From JBALVT01 sp036961345 (GTDB lineage Bacteria; Pseudomonadota; Gammaproteobacteria; Pseudomonadales; Halieaceae), in assembly GCA_036961345.1 (NCBI GenBank), contig JBALVT010000038.1:1-27487 (forward strand): a DNA stretch of 27,487 bases, read 5' to 3'. Position numbers and translations under genes: made by a program. The notes under the pieces were generated by a model. The model did no database searches. It saw nothing but the letters and a program-made list of their open reading frames with translations, and was not told the DNA's origin. Every line of letters starts with the position of its first letter. The first letter of the stretch is position 1. Shown in pieces: positions 1 through 8,610 of this stretch.

Positions 1-1
1 T

Positions 2-478
2 CACCATACCGCTTCGGTGGTAGCGGCTGAACTGGAGCTGAGTGACTTTCAGGCCGAGTGTTTGCCCGAGGACAAGCTCAACCGGGTCAAGCAACTACAA
101 GCGGAGGGCAAGGTGGTTGCCATGACCGGGGATGGCATTAATGATTCCCCGGCTCTGGCGCAGGCTGATATCGGCATAGCGATGGGCACAGGAACCGATG
201 TGGCAATGGAAAGCGCCGAAATCACTCTGGTGAATGGCGACCTCTCCGGCATCGTAAAAGCCGTTCAACTCAGTAACGCGGTACTGGCCAATATTCGACA
301 AAATCTGTTTTTTGCCTTTGTTTACAATGCTCTGGGTGTTCCGGTAGCAGCTGGCGTCCTGTTTCCTGCATTTGGTATTTTGCTGTCACCCATGATTGCA
401 GCAGCGGCGATGAGTTTTAGCTCGGTATCAGTGATTGGCAACTCCCTGCGACTACGCAAACTCACATTAACTGCCTGA
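2..478 (+). CDS. copA: Cu+-transporting P-type ATPase, C-terminal fragment (5' end outside window)
   Basis: This is the last ~158 residues of a P1B heavy-metal ATPase; the reading frame is open to the left window edge, so an internal GTG at 17 is not the real start. The hinge motif GDGINDSPAL and the following ADIGIAMGTGTD segment are the P-domain signature that coordinates Mg2+ during phospho-Asp turnover. Two C-terminal membrane segments follow, the second containing AMSFSSVSVIGNSLRL, which matches the M..SS motif that forms part of the Cu+ transport site in CopA-type pumps. By family knowledge it exports Cu+ from the cytoplasm at ATP expense. The metal-binding N-terminus and catalytic DKTG are outside the window. 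It is convergent with the sulfatase gene, and nothing links it functionally to the island that follows. Cu+ specificity rests on the last helix only. Confidence 0.9.
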   Translation, partial: HHTASVVAAELELSDFQAECLPEDKLNRVKQLQAEGKVVAMTGDGINDSPALAQADIGIAMGTGTDVAMESAEITLVNGDLSGIVKAVQLSNAVLANIRQNLFFAFVYNALGVPVAAGVLFPAFGILLSPMIAAAAMSFSSVSVIGNSLRLRKLTLTA

Positions 479-482
479 CTCT

Positions 483-509
483 GTGGGCATGGTGCTCCAG
501 AGTGCCCAC
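483..509. terminator. Stem-loop between convergent genes, possible terminator
   Basis: A perfect 7-bp inverted repeat (GTGGGCA 483-489, TGCCCAC 503-509) with a 13-nt loop lies 4 bases after the ATPase stop codon. No T-run follows on the plus strand, so it is at best a weak or Rho-assisted terminator or an mRNA 3'-end stabiliser. The rest of the 479-746 gap shows no convincing gene. Confidence 0.4.
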
Positions 510-746
510 CTCTGCACAACTTTACGCCAGCCCATTACTGCCCCATGGCCCGATGACTTTGCTCTTCGGGCACTACTGACAGGCACAGATGACGCAATGC
601 ACAGTGTCTGTGATCCGCAGTTGCCTGATGCGGGGGAAGTTTGGGGTGGTGTTGTTGAGAAGTCTGGGGAGTGGCTTGAGCAGGCTGGGGGGTCTATGTA
701 GTTGGGGCTAGTACTCGTCCAGCTCGTGCGAATAGGACCACAGAAA

Positions 747-2564
747 TCAGGCATCAAAGCTCGTCGCTGCCCAGTTGGCGTTTTCCCCTGGCAGAAAACC
801 GCCGTCGTCCGACTCGCCCACCTCGGCATTGAGAAGCGCATTCATCTTTTCATTCATCGCCAAAAGTAAAGCGCCGTTCCGTCTCCGGTCAGTGGCGAGG
901 TTATTACTTTCGTTCGGGTCATGGTTAAGATCGAAAAGCTCGACATCGTTGAGCTTGAATATACCTTCTAGTGTCGTCGGTTGATTGTGTTCCCGGGGCG
1001 AAAAGTAGCGAGTGTATTTGTATCTGCCGTCGAACACACTGCGAACGGCTCCGCGCTTGCTGAAATCGGGTCTGTAGCCCTGCTCAGCAAGTTTGTTCCC
1101 GGGGCGTCCGGAGTTCAGATAGGCTTGCACATTACGTACGAGCTGGCTGTCGAGACCGAGGAACATATTGAAGCAGTAGAGAGAGCCCTCCCGTATGTCG
1201 TTGACCCCCGCCCGAGACCCCGTTGTTAGAAGAGGCGTTAGATCATGGCCATGAAGATCGCGCCCAATGATGGACCGCGCATTCTGTGTGGTTCCCGCCC
1301 AGTGGAGCAGCGTTGGTGCAAGATCTAGATGTGAGGTCAGAGCATTTGACTGCTGACCGTGGGTTTGCGGATATCCGGGATGTGAGATTATGAGCGGAAC
1401 GTGGTTCTGTTCCCTGTAGGCAGTAGACCCTTTTCCACGGATACCATGCGCCCCACCCAGTTCGCCGTGGTCGGAGGTCATAACTACGATGGTGTTGCGG
1501 TCCAGGTTCAGTGCACTGAGTTCACTGAGTATGTTGTCGACCGCACTGTCGCAGTGCTGCAAACAATTGAAATAGTAGTTCAGGTATCGATGCCAGCGGC
1601 TGTCCTGGTTAGGAATATTCCCAACCAACGCCGCATTCGACATCTGGTACTCCTTGTGAGCGGTCGGACGCCCAAGCCTGTCGAATGACTCGTGTCGAGT
1701 TGTGGGTAGCTCGAATTCCCACTGTTGTTGGTAATGCCTGTTGTCTGGCGCTGGAGCGATTGGCATCAGTGGCTTCGGGATCGCCTGAATAGATTGGCCC
1801 TGAGCGTCGGTGTTGTAAAACATGATATCGTGAGGATTAACGAGGTTGACGGCCAGGAACCAGGGCTTACGCTGCTGGGCCATGGGTTGTCCGCGCAGCC
1901 GCAACCAGCGCTGAGCCTGAGCTCCAATCATATCGTCATTTAGGTAGCCGCCTTGAGTTTCACCGATGACATCACCGATCCCGATATAGTCCTTAAAGCC
2001 ATAGCGCTCTATGATCGCGGTCAGCTCCTCCTGCGGCAGTGCATACTCGTCTTCAGTACCCAATTCATCTGACAAGTGCCATTTACCCTTGTAGCCAGCG
2101 TAATAGCCAGCCTCACCAAGCATCTTTCCAAGAGTCGGAATCTCAGTACTCATACTCTCTATCCAAGGAAAACCGGTATTGTCAAACATCCTTGTGTGCT
2201 GGATGTGCTGTCCCGTATAGATAACAGAGCGTGAAGAGGTACACACGGCGGAATTGATCTGATGGTTAGTTAATGTGAGGCCTCTCGCCTGCAGTCGAGC
2301 GTGACCGGGTAAGCTGTAGCCGACTGGGTATTCAGTCGGATCGAAGTAGCGTTCCTGATCGGTAAGAATGAAGAGTATGTTATGCGGTCCATCAGCTGCT
2401 TCGGAGACAGCACTCGCTGTATTTGGTTTTTTTGCTATTAGACTTGATTCTCCGCCCCACGCGCCAACATTGCTTCCAAGCCCCAGGGAGGCGGCGCCCG
2501 CAGCTTGTATAAAAGATCGCCTGGACAGATCTTGCCGGCCGCTTTTGTGGTTGTTATCGCTCAT
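747..2564 (-). CDS. Tat-exported type I (formylglycine) sulfatase
   Basis: A 605-residue member of the S1 sulfatase family, which hydrolyses sulfate esters using a Cys-derived formylglycine. The signature C-x-[SP]-x-R is seen as CTSSR (Cys108, Arg112) and would need the formylglycine-generating enzyme or an anaerobic SME. Other expected residues are visible: TDQ (69-70) for metal, GKWH (Lys161, His163), NPHD (His245), and SDHGELGGAHG (Asp365, His366) followed by GKGS (Lys378). The N-terminus carries a twin-arginine signal (SRRSFIQ, residues 14-20) then an Ala/Gly-rich stretch, so the enzyme is probably exported folded to the periplasm. It is the last gene of a minus-strand set after the TonB-dependent receptor and the barrel protein, 102 bp downstream of the latter. 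The context suggests it desulfates a compound brought in by that receptor. The exact substrate (aryl, choline, steroid or polysaccharide sulfate) is unknown. Confidence 0.92.
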   Translation of the reverse strand: MSDNNHKSGRQDLSRRSFIQAAGAASLGLGSNVGAWGGESSLIAKKPNTASAVSEAADGPHNILFILTDQERYFDPTEYPVGYSLPGHARLQARGLTLTNHQINSAVCTSSRSVIYTGQHIQHTRMFDNTGFPWIESMSTEIPTLGKMLGEAGYYAGYKGKWHLSDELGTEDEYALPQEELTAIIERYGFKDYIGIGDVIGETQGGYLNDDMIGAQAQRWLRLRGQPMAQQRKPWFLAVNLVNPHDIMFYNTDAQGQSIQAIPKPLMPIAPAPDNRHYQQQWEFELPTTRHESFDRLGRPTAHKEYQMSNAALVGNIPNQDSRWHRYLNYYFNCLQHCDSAVDNILSELSALNLDRNTIVVMTSDHGELGGAHGIRGKGSTAYREQNHVPLIISHPGYPQTHGQQSNALTSHLDLAPTLLHWAGTTQNARSIIGRDLHGHDLTPLLTTGSRAGVNDIREGSLYCFNMFLGLDSQLVRNVQAYLNSGRPGNKLAEQGYRPDFSKRGAVRSVFDGRYKYTRYFSPREHNQPTTLEGIFKLNDVELFDLNHDPNESNNLATDRRRNGALLLAMNEKMNALLNAEVGESDDGGFLPGENANWAATSFDA

Positions 2565-2666
2565 TGTTGCTGCCCTGTCACTAAGTTCTGGAGAACGAAA
2601 TTCATGGAACTACCCTAGCCTGAAACCGCGGTCAAATTTCTTCAAAAAGCGGAACCGATAGATAAC

Positions 2667-3449
2667 TCAAAAAGCAATACGTAGACCGATGATTGGCCCA
2701 GAGAGTGTGTATTCGGATTCAGTGGCTCCAGCGTCCAGATCCATCTGCATGTAACGGTAACCGACCAGCGCGGAGCCACTGACCCTTTTTGTCTTGAAAT
2801 CGCGGCCAAACAGCGCCACCAGATTCCAGACGCCATCAGTGTCACCCGCCGCATAATCACCTCTCAGCCCTAGTTGCCAGCGCTCTGAGATGCGCACTTG
2901 GTAGCGGGCGCCGAGCATGCCATCTGTAAGATTCGTACTACTTGAGCTGCTGTACTGCAATCTGCGCTCGCCTTCTCCGCGCAGTGAGAAGTCTTGTTCG
3001 ACCGATAAGTGACGCGCCCCTCCAAAGATGGAAAAGCCCTCAAGTGGCGTGCCATGAATCTTGTATATAGCCGCCACCTCATAAATGCTCAATGTTATTC
3101 CCGCATCTACTTGTACACTGCCATGACTCCCGTCATCGGCTACGGAAAAGTAGGTTACATCAGTGAAAAATCCAAACCGATCGGTATTTGCTTCGAGGTG
3201 GCCCTGAAATGCCATCTCAACCTTGTCGATGACATCGGAAAACTTTAGTTCCTCGTTGACCGATAGGTCGTTGATGCTGACATCTGCCTCGGTGTCCATG
3301 CCCCAGATGTAGGGCGAAAATGACCACTGCAGACCATCGTCACCATCATTCCCCGCCCACGCCGGGATCGAGCTTGCAGAGAGGACCGTCAACAAGATAC
3401 CGGCAACAATACGGGACGAGTTTTCTACTTCTCTAGATATACGCTTCAT
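2667..3449 (-). CDS. Outer-membrane beta-barrel protein, small
   Basis: A 260-residue protein with a likely Sec signal peptide (basic start, hydrophobic stretch ending near SIPAWA, about residues 14-32). The mature part alternates hydrophobic and polar residues as in beta-strands (for example WSFSPYIWGM and FGFFTDVTYFSV) and ends in Phe (GPIIGLRIAF), the C-terminal signature recognised by the BAM machinery. The length suits an 8- to 10-stranded barrel. The ATG lies one base after the stop of the TonB-dependent receptor (TAG-G-ATG), so translation is probably coupled and the two proteins are likely made together. It could be a small porin or an accessory outer-membrane protein for the same substrate. 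No named family can be assigned with certainty from the sequence alone. Confidence 0.8.
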   Translation of the reverse strand: MKRISREVENSSRIVAGILLTVLSASSIPAWAGNDGDDGLQWSFSPYIWGMDTEADVSINDLSVNEELKFSDVIDKVEMAFQGHLEANTDRFGFFTDVTYFSVADDGSHGSVQVDAGITLSIYEVAAIYKIHGTPLEGFSIFGGARHLSVEQDFSLRGEGERRLQYSSSSSTNLTDGMLGARYQVRISERWQLGLRGDYAAGDTDGVWNLVALFGRDFKTKRVSGSALVGYRYMQMDLDAGATESEYTLSGPIIGLRIAF

Positions 3450-3450
3450 C

Positions 3451-5745
3451 CTAGAAACTATAGCGGACTGTTACGCCGTAGGTTTTAGGATCATTGAGGT
3501 AAACCTGGCGGCCACCATCGACACTACCAAACAGCGTCTGGGGCCCGCTCAAGGTCACAACGTCTTCGTCTGTTGCATTCATTACCCAGGCCGCCACATC
3601 CAGTGAATCATTGCGCCAACCGATACGGCCATTGAGAATGCCATAACTCTCCTGCACCCCTCGCGGATCCAATGCGTTGTCGGTATCAGTGTCGTCAGTC
3701 CAACTGTAGTCCGCCCGGCTATAGAGCTCACCGCCACCGAGTTCCCAGTGGCCCGACAAGCCCAGGTGATAGCGATTCTCCGGGGCGAGTGGCAAAGTGT
3801 CGCCGCTTAAGTCACACGTACCGTCCGCGGGATTATCAGGCGTGCGACCAAAGTAACAGGCGCCCTGGGTAAACTCTTCATACTCAGCATCCAGGTACGT
3901 ATAGGAAAACTCAGCCGTGAGCCAACTCGTCAACCGGGCAACGGTGTCAATTTCCAGCCCGCTGGTGCTGACTTCCTCTGCGTTGCGCACAAGGAAGCTC
4001 AGACCGAGGAAGGAGGCGTTTTGAAAATCGTCAAATTCTGAATAGAACACGTTGGCATTCACAGTCACCCGCTGCTCCAACAGGGACGTTTTGACGCCTA
4101 ATTCGTAGTTCATAACTTCCTCGTCATCAAATTCACGGCCAGCGAGGCTCAGGCTGCCCCTGGCATCCCAATCGCCGTTATAGCCGCCTCCTTTGGCTCC
4201 GCGCGACACTGATGCGTAAAGCATGGTGTCATCGTTAGCATGGAATTGTGTATTGAGATTCCAGACCACCTGATCAGTATCACGATCGCCGGACACGGGC
4301 GCCGCAACGGTGGTAATCAATGCGTAGCTGGGGAAAACGCCAATCTCCGCCCGGGAATCGATAGACATATCCTTTTCCTCATAGAACCAGCGAACACCCG
4401 CACCCAGCGTGACACGCTCACTTAAATGCCAGTTGCCCTGGCCAAATACGCTGTAGTTTTCGGTGTCGTAGGTACTCTTAAAGAAAGAAACATCTCCTGG
4501 TAGGCCGCCGAGTGCCGGCGGTGCCTGGAATGGCGGCAGGAGGACGTGTTCACCCACCACAGTCGTAGGCTGGGAGGCGTTGAGTGACCCCCGCGTGAAA
4601 TCATTTTTGTAATATCCCAGCCCAAACATCCAGTCGAATTCACCACTGTCACTGGAGGTAAGGCGGAATTCCTGGGAGTAGGTATCGCCCTCCTGACGGT
4701 CATGGAAGGTTAGTACGTCGAGTGGGGATTGCTCAGAATCAAGAACCCCATAAATGTCGTAATCGTCATAGCTGGTCAGCGAAGAAAACACGGCGTTGTC
4801 AAAATTATATTCAACTGTCAGGGTCAGCTCTTTCGCCTCGTCCTCGTAGGTATTTGTCTGACTGAATTGCATCTCCCTGTTAGTGGGGTTGTCATCAGGA
4901 GCTGAGCCCATGATCAGTCCACTGAGCGCATTTCCCGCAGGTCCCAGATCGACATCGGAGTTACAACAGTCTGTATCCTTCTCCGAGTAACCGCCTATAG
5001 CCAGGATGGATAACCTATCGGTGGGCTGAAAGGCCAACTGCCCTCGAACAGTCCAGGAATCGGTTTCATTCGGCTCGCTGTCCTGATAGATATCTTCAAA
5101 AGTGCCGTCGCGCTTACGCCAGAGGCCGCTCAATCGGCCCTGAATGTTGTCGGAAAGCGGCCCACTCACGGATGCTTTGACCTCTTGGGCGTCATAATCA
5201 CCAGCGCTGGCTTCAACAAAGCCCTCGAGCGTGTCTGTGGGACGCTTGGTGAAAACACTGATCAGGCCAGCTGTCACATTACGCCCGTACAGGGTGCTCT
5301 GCGGGCCCCTTAGTACTTCCACTCGATCTACGTCAACAAGTTCACCAACGCCCAAGCCACTCTTTGAACGGTAAGCACCATCAATGAACAGGCCCACGGC
5401 GGACTCAAAGTTGGGAATATTGCCGAGGTTGCCTACGCCCCGAATTCGGAACGTTGCAAAACCCGGGCCCTTGTTCTGCTCCATTGTCAGCGAAGGCACC
5501 AGAATCTGTAGGTTAAGAAGATTGGTGGTGCCTGACTCCCTTAGCAGGTCCCCATCCAGCGCAGACACGGCGACTGGCACGTCTTGTAAAGACTGCGCAC
5601 GTCGTTGCGCCGTTACTACTACTTCTTCGAGAGCCAACCTTGGAGAACCTGATTCCTGTCGAATCTCCTGGGCCGTTGCGGAAATAGTCGTTACTGCACT
5701 TATGAGCAGTGCCAATGGATGCTGGGAAAAGCGCGGATATTTCAT
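3451..5745 (-). CDS. TonB-dependent outer-membrane receptor
   Basis: A 764-residue receptor of normal family length. It starts with a signal peptide ending about TTISATA (residue 25), then a TonB-box-like segment EEVVVTAQRR (about 40-49) and a plug domain with FRIRGVGN and VEVLRGPQSTLYGRN. The remaining ~550 residues form a 22-strand-type barrel that ends in Phe (YGVTVRYSF). Such receptors import ligands across the outer membrane using energy passed by TonB-ExbB-ExbD. The signatures match the large marine-proteobacterial group annotated for siderophores but often used for organic carbon, so the ligand cannot be inferred from sequence. The sulfatase and CoA-ligase neighbours argue for a sulfated organic compound. 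An AGGGG Shine-Dalgarno-like sequence precedes the ATG. The plug has GRNVTAGLISVFTKRP where many relatives have a TTAGAINI-like stretch; this is a minor variation. Confidence 0.93.
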   Translation of the reverse strand: MKYPRFSQHPLALLISAVTTISATAQEIRQESGSPRLALEEVVVTAQRRAQSLQDVPVAVSALDGDLLRESGTTNLLNLQILVPSLTMEQNKGPGFATFRIRGVGNLGNIPNFESAVGLFIDGAYRSKSGLGVGELVDVDRVEVLRGPQSTLYGRNVTAGLISVFTKRPTDTLEGFVEASAGDYDAQEVKASVSGPLSDNIQGRLSGLWRKRDGTFEDIYQDSEPNETDSWTVRGQLAFQPTDRLSILAIGGYSEKDTDCCNSDVDLGPAGNALSGLIMGSAPDDNPTNREMQFSQTNTYEDEAKELTLTVEYNFDNAVFSSLTSYDDYDIYGVLDSEQSPLDVLTFHDRQEGDTYSQEFRLTSSDSGEFDWMFGLGYYKNDFTRGSLNASQPTTVVGEHVLLPPFQAPPALGGLPGDVSFFKSTYDTENYSVFGQGNWHLSERVTLGAGVRWFYEEKDMSIDSRAEIGVFPSYALITTVAAPVSGDRDTDQVVWNLNTQFHANDDTMLYASVSRGAKGGGYNGDWDARGSLSLAGREFDDEEVMNYELGVKTSLLEQRVTVNANVFYSEFDDFQNASFLGLSFLVRNAEEVSTSGLEIDTVARLTSWLTAEFSYTYLDAEYEEFTQGACYFGRTPDNPADGTCDLSGDTLPLAPENRYHLGLSGHWELGGGELYSRADYSWTDDTDTDNALDPRGVQESYGILNGRIGWRNDSLDVAAWVMNATDEDVVTLSGPQTLFGSVDGGRQVYLNDPKTYGVTVRYSF

Positions 5746-5793
5746 AGTTCACCCCTGATAGTGAAGTCCTGAGAGAAAGGGTCGCTGCCCGAT

Positions 5794-5810
5794 TGCCACG
5801 AAGGATGGCA
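5794..5810. promoter_or_regulatory. Inverted repeat upstream of the TonB receptor gene
   Basis: TGCCA (5794-5798) and TGGCA (5806-5810) form a 5-bp inverted repeat with 7-base spacer, about 50 bp before the receptor start and downstream of a candidate promoter. It could be an operator or a leader hairpin. The arms are short, so chance is possible. Confidence 0.25.
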
Positions 5811-5866
5811 GGGAACGTTCAGGGGAGTTTGGCATTTTGCGTCACGCTGAGGGTGATTTTTTGAAC

Positions 5867-5896
5867 ACTATAGAGATGCCGTTGACTGATATGTAA
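5867..5896 (-). promoter_or_regulatory. Candidate sigma70-type promoter for receptor-barrel-sulfatase operon
   Basis: Read on the minus strand, TTACAT (5896-5891) is followed after 18 bases by TATAGT (5872-5867). The -10 matches TATAAT at five of six positions, the -35 matches TTGACA at four of six. It lies in the gap between the AraC-type gene and the receptor gene, about 120 bp before the receptor ATG. This would let the transport operon fire separately from the regulator. Prediction only. Confidence 0.4.
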
Positions 5897-5910
5897 GTCG
5901 CCCGAAAAAT

Positions 5911-6942
5911 TCAATCAGGATCGAAGGCGCCTTTGATCTGCGTGCGCCAGGTAGTGGGGGGCACGCCGGCATGTTGACTGAAGGCCTTGGTAAAATTCGC
6001 AACGTCGCTGTAACAAAGACGCTCCGCAATGCGGGTTACGGGCATGTCTGAGGCGGCCAACAATTCCATGGCCATTACTATTCGCACCTCGTGCAACAGT
6101 TCCCGGTAGCTTGTTCCCTGGGCTTTCAACTTGCGCTGTAATGTCCTCTTTTCATAGGGGAAAAACTGCGTGAGATATTCCTCCCCCACCAGGTGCAGCT
6201 CCAGGTTTTTGCGAATGAGTGTGCGAACCTCTTCGCTCAAGTTCCGGGGTTTCGAGTCCCTGATGCCGCGAGCAACGGCATGTAGCTTGTCGTGCTGTCC
6301 TTTATTGTGCCTGGGTAGCTCGATATCCAGGTCTGAAGAGTGAAATACCACCCCGCAAAACTCCGCATCAAACACAATTGGCACATCGAACACGCGTCGG
6401 TAAACCTGGAAGTCTTTGGGCTTGGCAAAGGTGAAAGCCACCATGGTGGGGTGCCATTGATGTTGCGCCAGAAGATCAGTAAAGCGCCAGAAGATAGTAA
6501 TGACCAGTTGTTCTACCTGTTTGTAACTACCGCCGGATTCATCGAGTAGAGAGAATATAACGTAGCCCACCTCTCCTTCACGCCGCAGCTGCCACAAGGT
6601 GGCCTCGCTGTGGATGCTCATCAGGCTAAACAGCTCGGTCAGTGCATCCCCCACCGTGGCGGCCGATCGTCCGATATCACCCAGTATGCCTAAGTAATTC
6701 GACAGATCCCGCCGTCTGGCCAACTCGAGACCGAAATGGTCACAACCCGTTGCGCGGGCGGACAGGGTCAAAATCTGGAACAGGGGATCAATCGGCAACA
6801 GCGTGTCTGGATCACGGAATTGCGCAAGTTCCAGTCCCGCAGCCGCGGCTACCTCGACCGGGTCACCGCCCAGTTCAGACACCAGCTCGTCAAAGCCGCG
6901 AAGTACAGCTGCTCTGGAGGTTTTGGTTTTGGACACGGTCAC
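5911..6942 (-). CDS. AraC-family transcriptional regulator (arabinose-binding-like N-domain + HTH)
   Basis: The open frame extends to 7041, but that would overlap the divergent ligase start. I place the start at GTG 6942 (VTVSKTKTS...), giving ~343 residues, the usual length of this AraC subgroup. The N-terminal ~200 residues resemble the AraC_binding_2/PF12625-type sensor domain seen in OruR/ArgR-like regulators (YLGILGDIGRSAATVGDAL). The C-terminal ~85 residues hold the double helix-turn-helix (EKRTLQRKLKAQGTSYREL and VTRIAERLCYSDVANFTKAF). It sits between a minus-strand transport/sulfatase operon and a divergent plus-strand catabolic operon, so it probably controls both in response to substrate or a CoA intermediate. 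The short gap to the ligase gene contains palindromic and repeated sequences that could be its sites. No strong Shine-Dalgarno precedes the chosen GTG; a second GTG at 6936 is equally possible. Confidence 0.88.
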   Translation of the reverse strand: MTVSKTKTSRAAVLRGFDELVSELGGDPVEVAAAAGLELAQFRDPDTLLPIDPLFQILTLSARATGCDHFGLELARRRDLSNYLGILGDIGRSAATVGDALTELFSLMSIHSEATLWQLRREGEVGYVIFSLLDESGGSYKQVEQLVITIFWRFTDLLAQHQWHPTMVAFTFAKPKDFQVYRRVFDVPIVFDAEFCGVVFHSSDLDIELPRHNKGQHDKLHAVARGIRDSKPRNLSEEVRTLIRKNLELHLVGEEYLTQFFPYEKRTLQRKLKAQGTSYRELLHEVRIVMAMELLAASDMPVTRIAERLCYSDVANFTKAFSQHAGVPPTTWRTQIKGAFDPD

Positions 6943-6950
6943 AGTACCAG

Positions 6951-6992
6951 AACGTACGTTGACGCATAATGCCAAATGGTAGGCGTGTTGAC
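6951..6992. promoter_or_regulatory. Divergent control region: palindrome and GTTGAC repeats
   Basis: The ~88-bp gap between the regulator and ligase genes holds a perfect 10-bp palindrome AACGTACGTT (6951-6960) and two direct copies of GTTGAC (6958-6963, 6987-6992) 29 bp apart. A third GTTGAC lies at 5881-5886, in the receptor promoter region. A minus-strand promoter-like pair TTGTCA (6994-6989) and ATTATG (6970-6965), 18 bases apart, overlaps them. Binding by the AraC-type protein is inferred, not shown. Confidence 0.35.
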
Positions 6993-7030
6993 AAGTTACG
7001 CTGGCCGGATTCAACAGGGGGTATCCAAAA

Positions 7031-8581
7031 ATGCGTATCATCGACTTTTTTGACCAGGGCGCCGCGCTCTATCCCGACAACGTCGCGTTCGAGGACGCCG
7101 CGGGACTGTACAGTTATCGCGAAGCCTGCGAACAAACCCATGGAATCGCGTCAGCACTCGCTTGCAACCAGTTTGGCAAGGGCACCCATGTGGGCATCCT
7201 GGCGCCAAACAGCTGTATTGCCTATATCGCGCTACTGGGGGTATTCCGAGTTGGCGCAGTCTGGATACCCATCAATCCCCGCAACCCGGTCGCGGTCAAT
7301 GCCGATTTGTTGGATCGCTTTGACGGTGATCTGCTGCTCTATCACCACCTTTACCAAAGGGAAGCAAAAGAGATTGTCGCCCAGGTACCAACTCTTCGCG
7401 CAGTCTGCATCGATGGAGAAAGTCACTTCGAGTCGTCGCTACCAGAATGGATCAGCGAGGCTGATGGCTACTTTCCGCCGGTGGACCACACGCCCGACGA
7501 TACGCTGGCTATATTCCCTACCGGGGGCACGACCGGCCCTTCCAAGGGCGTAGTGATAACTCACCGCTGTACCACCACCAGTTTCGCAAACTTTTACGCC
7601 CATTTTCATTACTACGATAACACCCGGCACCTGGTTGTGGCACCCATGACCCATTCAGCAGGTGTATTAGGCTGCCTGCATTTTGCGCGCGGTGGCACCA
7701 ACGTCATCATGGCAAATGTGGATCCAGGTGGTATTCTGCAGGCCATTCAGGAACACGGCATTACACACCTGTTTGTTCCGCCGACCCTCCTGTACATGAT
7801 GCTGGCACACCCGGATGTCGAACGTTATGACTATAACTCCCTGCAACACTTTCTGGTGGGTGCTGCCCCGACTTCGCTCGATAAACTGAAGCGTGCAATC
7901 AAGGTGTTTGGTCCAGTCCTGACGGAATCTTATGGACAGACAGAGACGCCCTCTATCGTTACAGCCAAGGCTCCCTGGGATTACCTCGACGCAAAGGGAA
8001 ATATAATCGAGAGTCGACTCAAAAGCATTGGCCGCCCCGCGGTATTCAACCAAGTGGCGATTGTAGATGACCAGGTCAATCCTGTGGAGACAGGGGTGGC
8101 AGGTGAGATCGCCGTTCGCGGCGAGCTCGTGACCCCCGGCTACTACAAAAACCCAGAAGCCACAGCCGAGGTTCGAAAGCGGGGCTGGCACCTCACGGGT
8201 GACGTTGGCGTCATGGACGACGAGGGGTTCATCACTATCGTCGATCGCAAAAAGGACATGATCATCACTGGCGGGTTCAATGTGTTTCCCAACGAAGTAG
8301 AACAGGTGCTCTCCGCGCATGCGGCGGTACAGGATTGTGCCGTATTCGGTATACCCGATGAGAAATGGGGTGAAGCCGTAATAGCGGTTGTGCAGCTGAA
8401 GCCCGATAGGGAAGCCACAGAGGCGGAGCTAATTGACATGGTGCGGCAACAGCTGGGCAGTGTGAAGGCGCCCAAAACTGTCGAACTGCGAGACGATCTG
8501 CCGCGCAGCCCAAATGGCAAAGTGCTGAAAATCGAGCTACGAAAAACTTATTGGCGGGGTCGGGATCGCGCGGTGAACTGA
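7031..8581 (+). CDS. AMP-forming acyl-CoA synthetase / ligase (ANL superfamily)
   Basis: A 516-residue enzyme that activates a carboxylic acid through an acyl-adenylate to the CoA thioester in the cytoplasm. The AMP-binding P-loop is FPTGGTTGPSKG (about 162-173), followed by ESYGQTE (adenine/acyl contact), HLTGDVGVMDDEGF with the AMP-ribose Asp, and the hinge/A8 region DRKKDMIITGGFNVFPNEVE. The catalytic lysine region LPRSPNGKVLK is at the C-terminus. All core motifs are intact, so it should be active. A purine-rich AGGGGGT sits about 8 bases before the ATG. It is the first gene of the five-gene plus-strand catabolic set and diverges from the AraC-type regulator. Long-, medium- and aryl-acid specificity cannot be separated by eye. 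Confidence 0.93.
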   Translation: MRIIDFFDQGAALYPDNVAFEDAAGLYSYREACEQTHGIASALACNQFGKGTHVGILAPNSCIAYIALLGVFRVGAVWIPINPRNPVAVNADLLDRFDGDLLLYHHLYQREAKEIVAQVPTLRAVCIDGESHFESSLPEWISEADGYFPPVDHTPDDTLAIFPTGGTTGPSKGVVITHRCTTTSFANFYAHFHYYDNTRHLVVAPMTHSAGVLGCLHFARGGTNVIMANVDPGGILQAIQEHGITHLFVPPTLLYMMLAHPDVERYDYNSLQHFLVGAAPTSLDKLKRAIKVFGPVLTESYGQTETPSIVTAKAPWDYLDAKGNIIESRLKSIGRPAVFNQVAIVDDQVNPVETGVAGEIAVRGELVTPGYYKNPEATAEVRKRGWHLTGDVGVMDDEGFITIVDRKKDMIITGGFNVFPNEVEQVLSAHAAVQDCAVFGIPDEKWGEAVIAVVQLKPDREATEAELIDMVRQQLGSVKAPKTVELRDDLPRSPNGKVLKIELRKTYWRGRDRAVN

Positions 8582-8610
8582 TGTAATTTTTAACCAATGG
8601 AGGGAAAACA

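Noticed and set aside
467..841. Possible gene in the gap between the ATPase and sulfatase genes
   Set aside because: The translation is low-complexity, rich in Arg, Ser and Pro, overlaps both neighbours and lacks a ribosome binding site.
7667..8320. 217-residue open frame on the minus strand
   Set aside because: Antisense to the acyl-CoA ligase, where adenylation motifs are all in the plus-strand frame.
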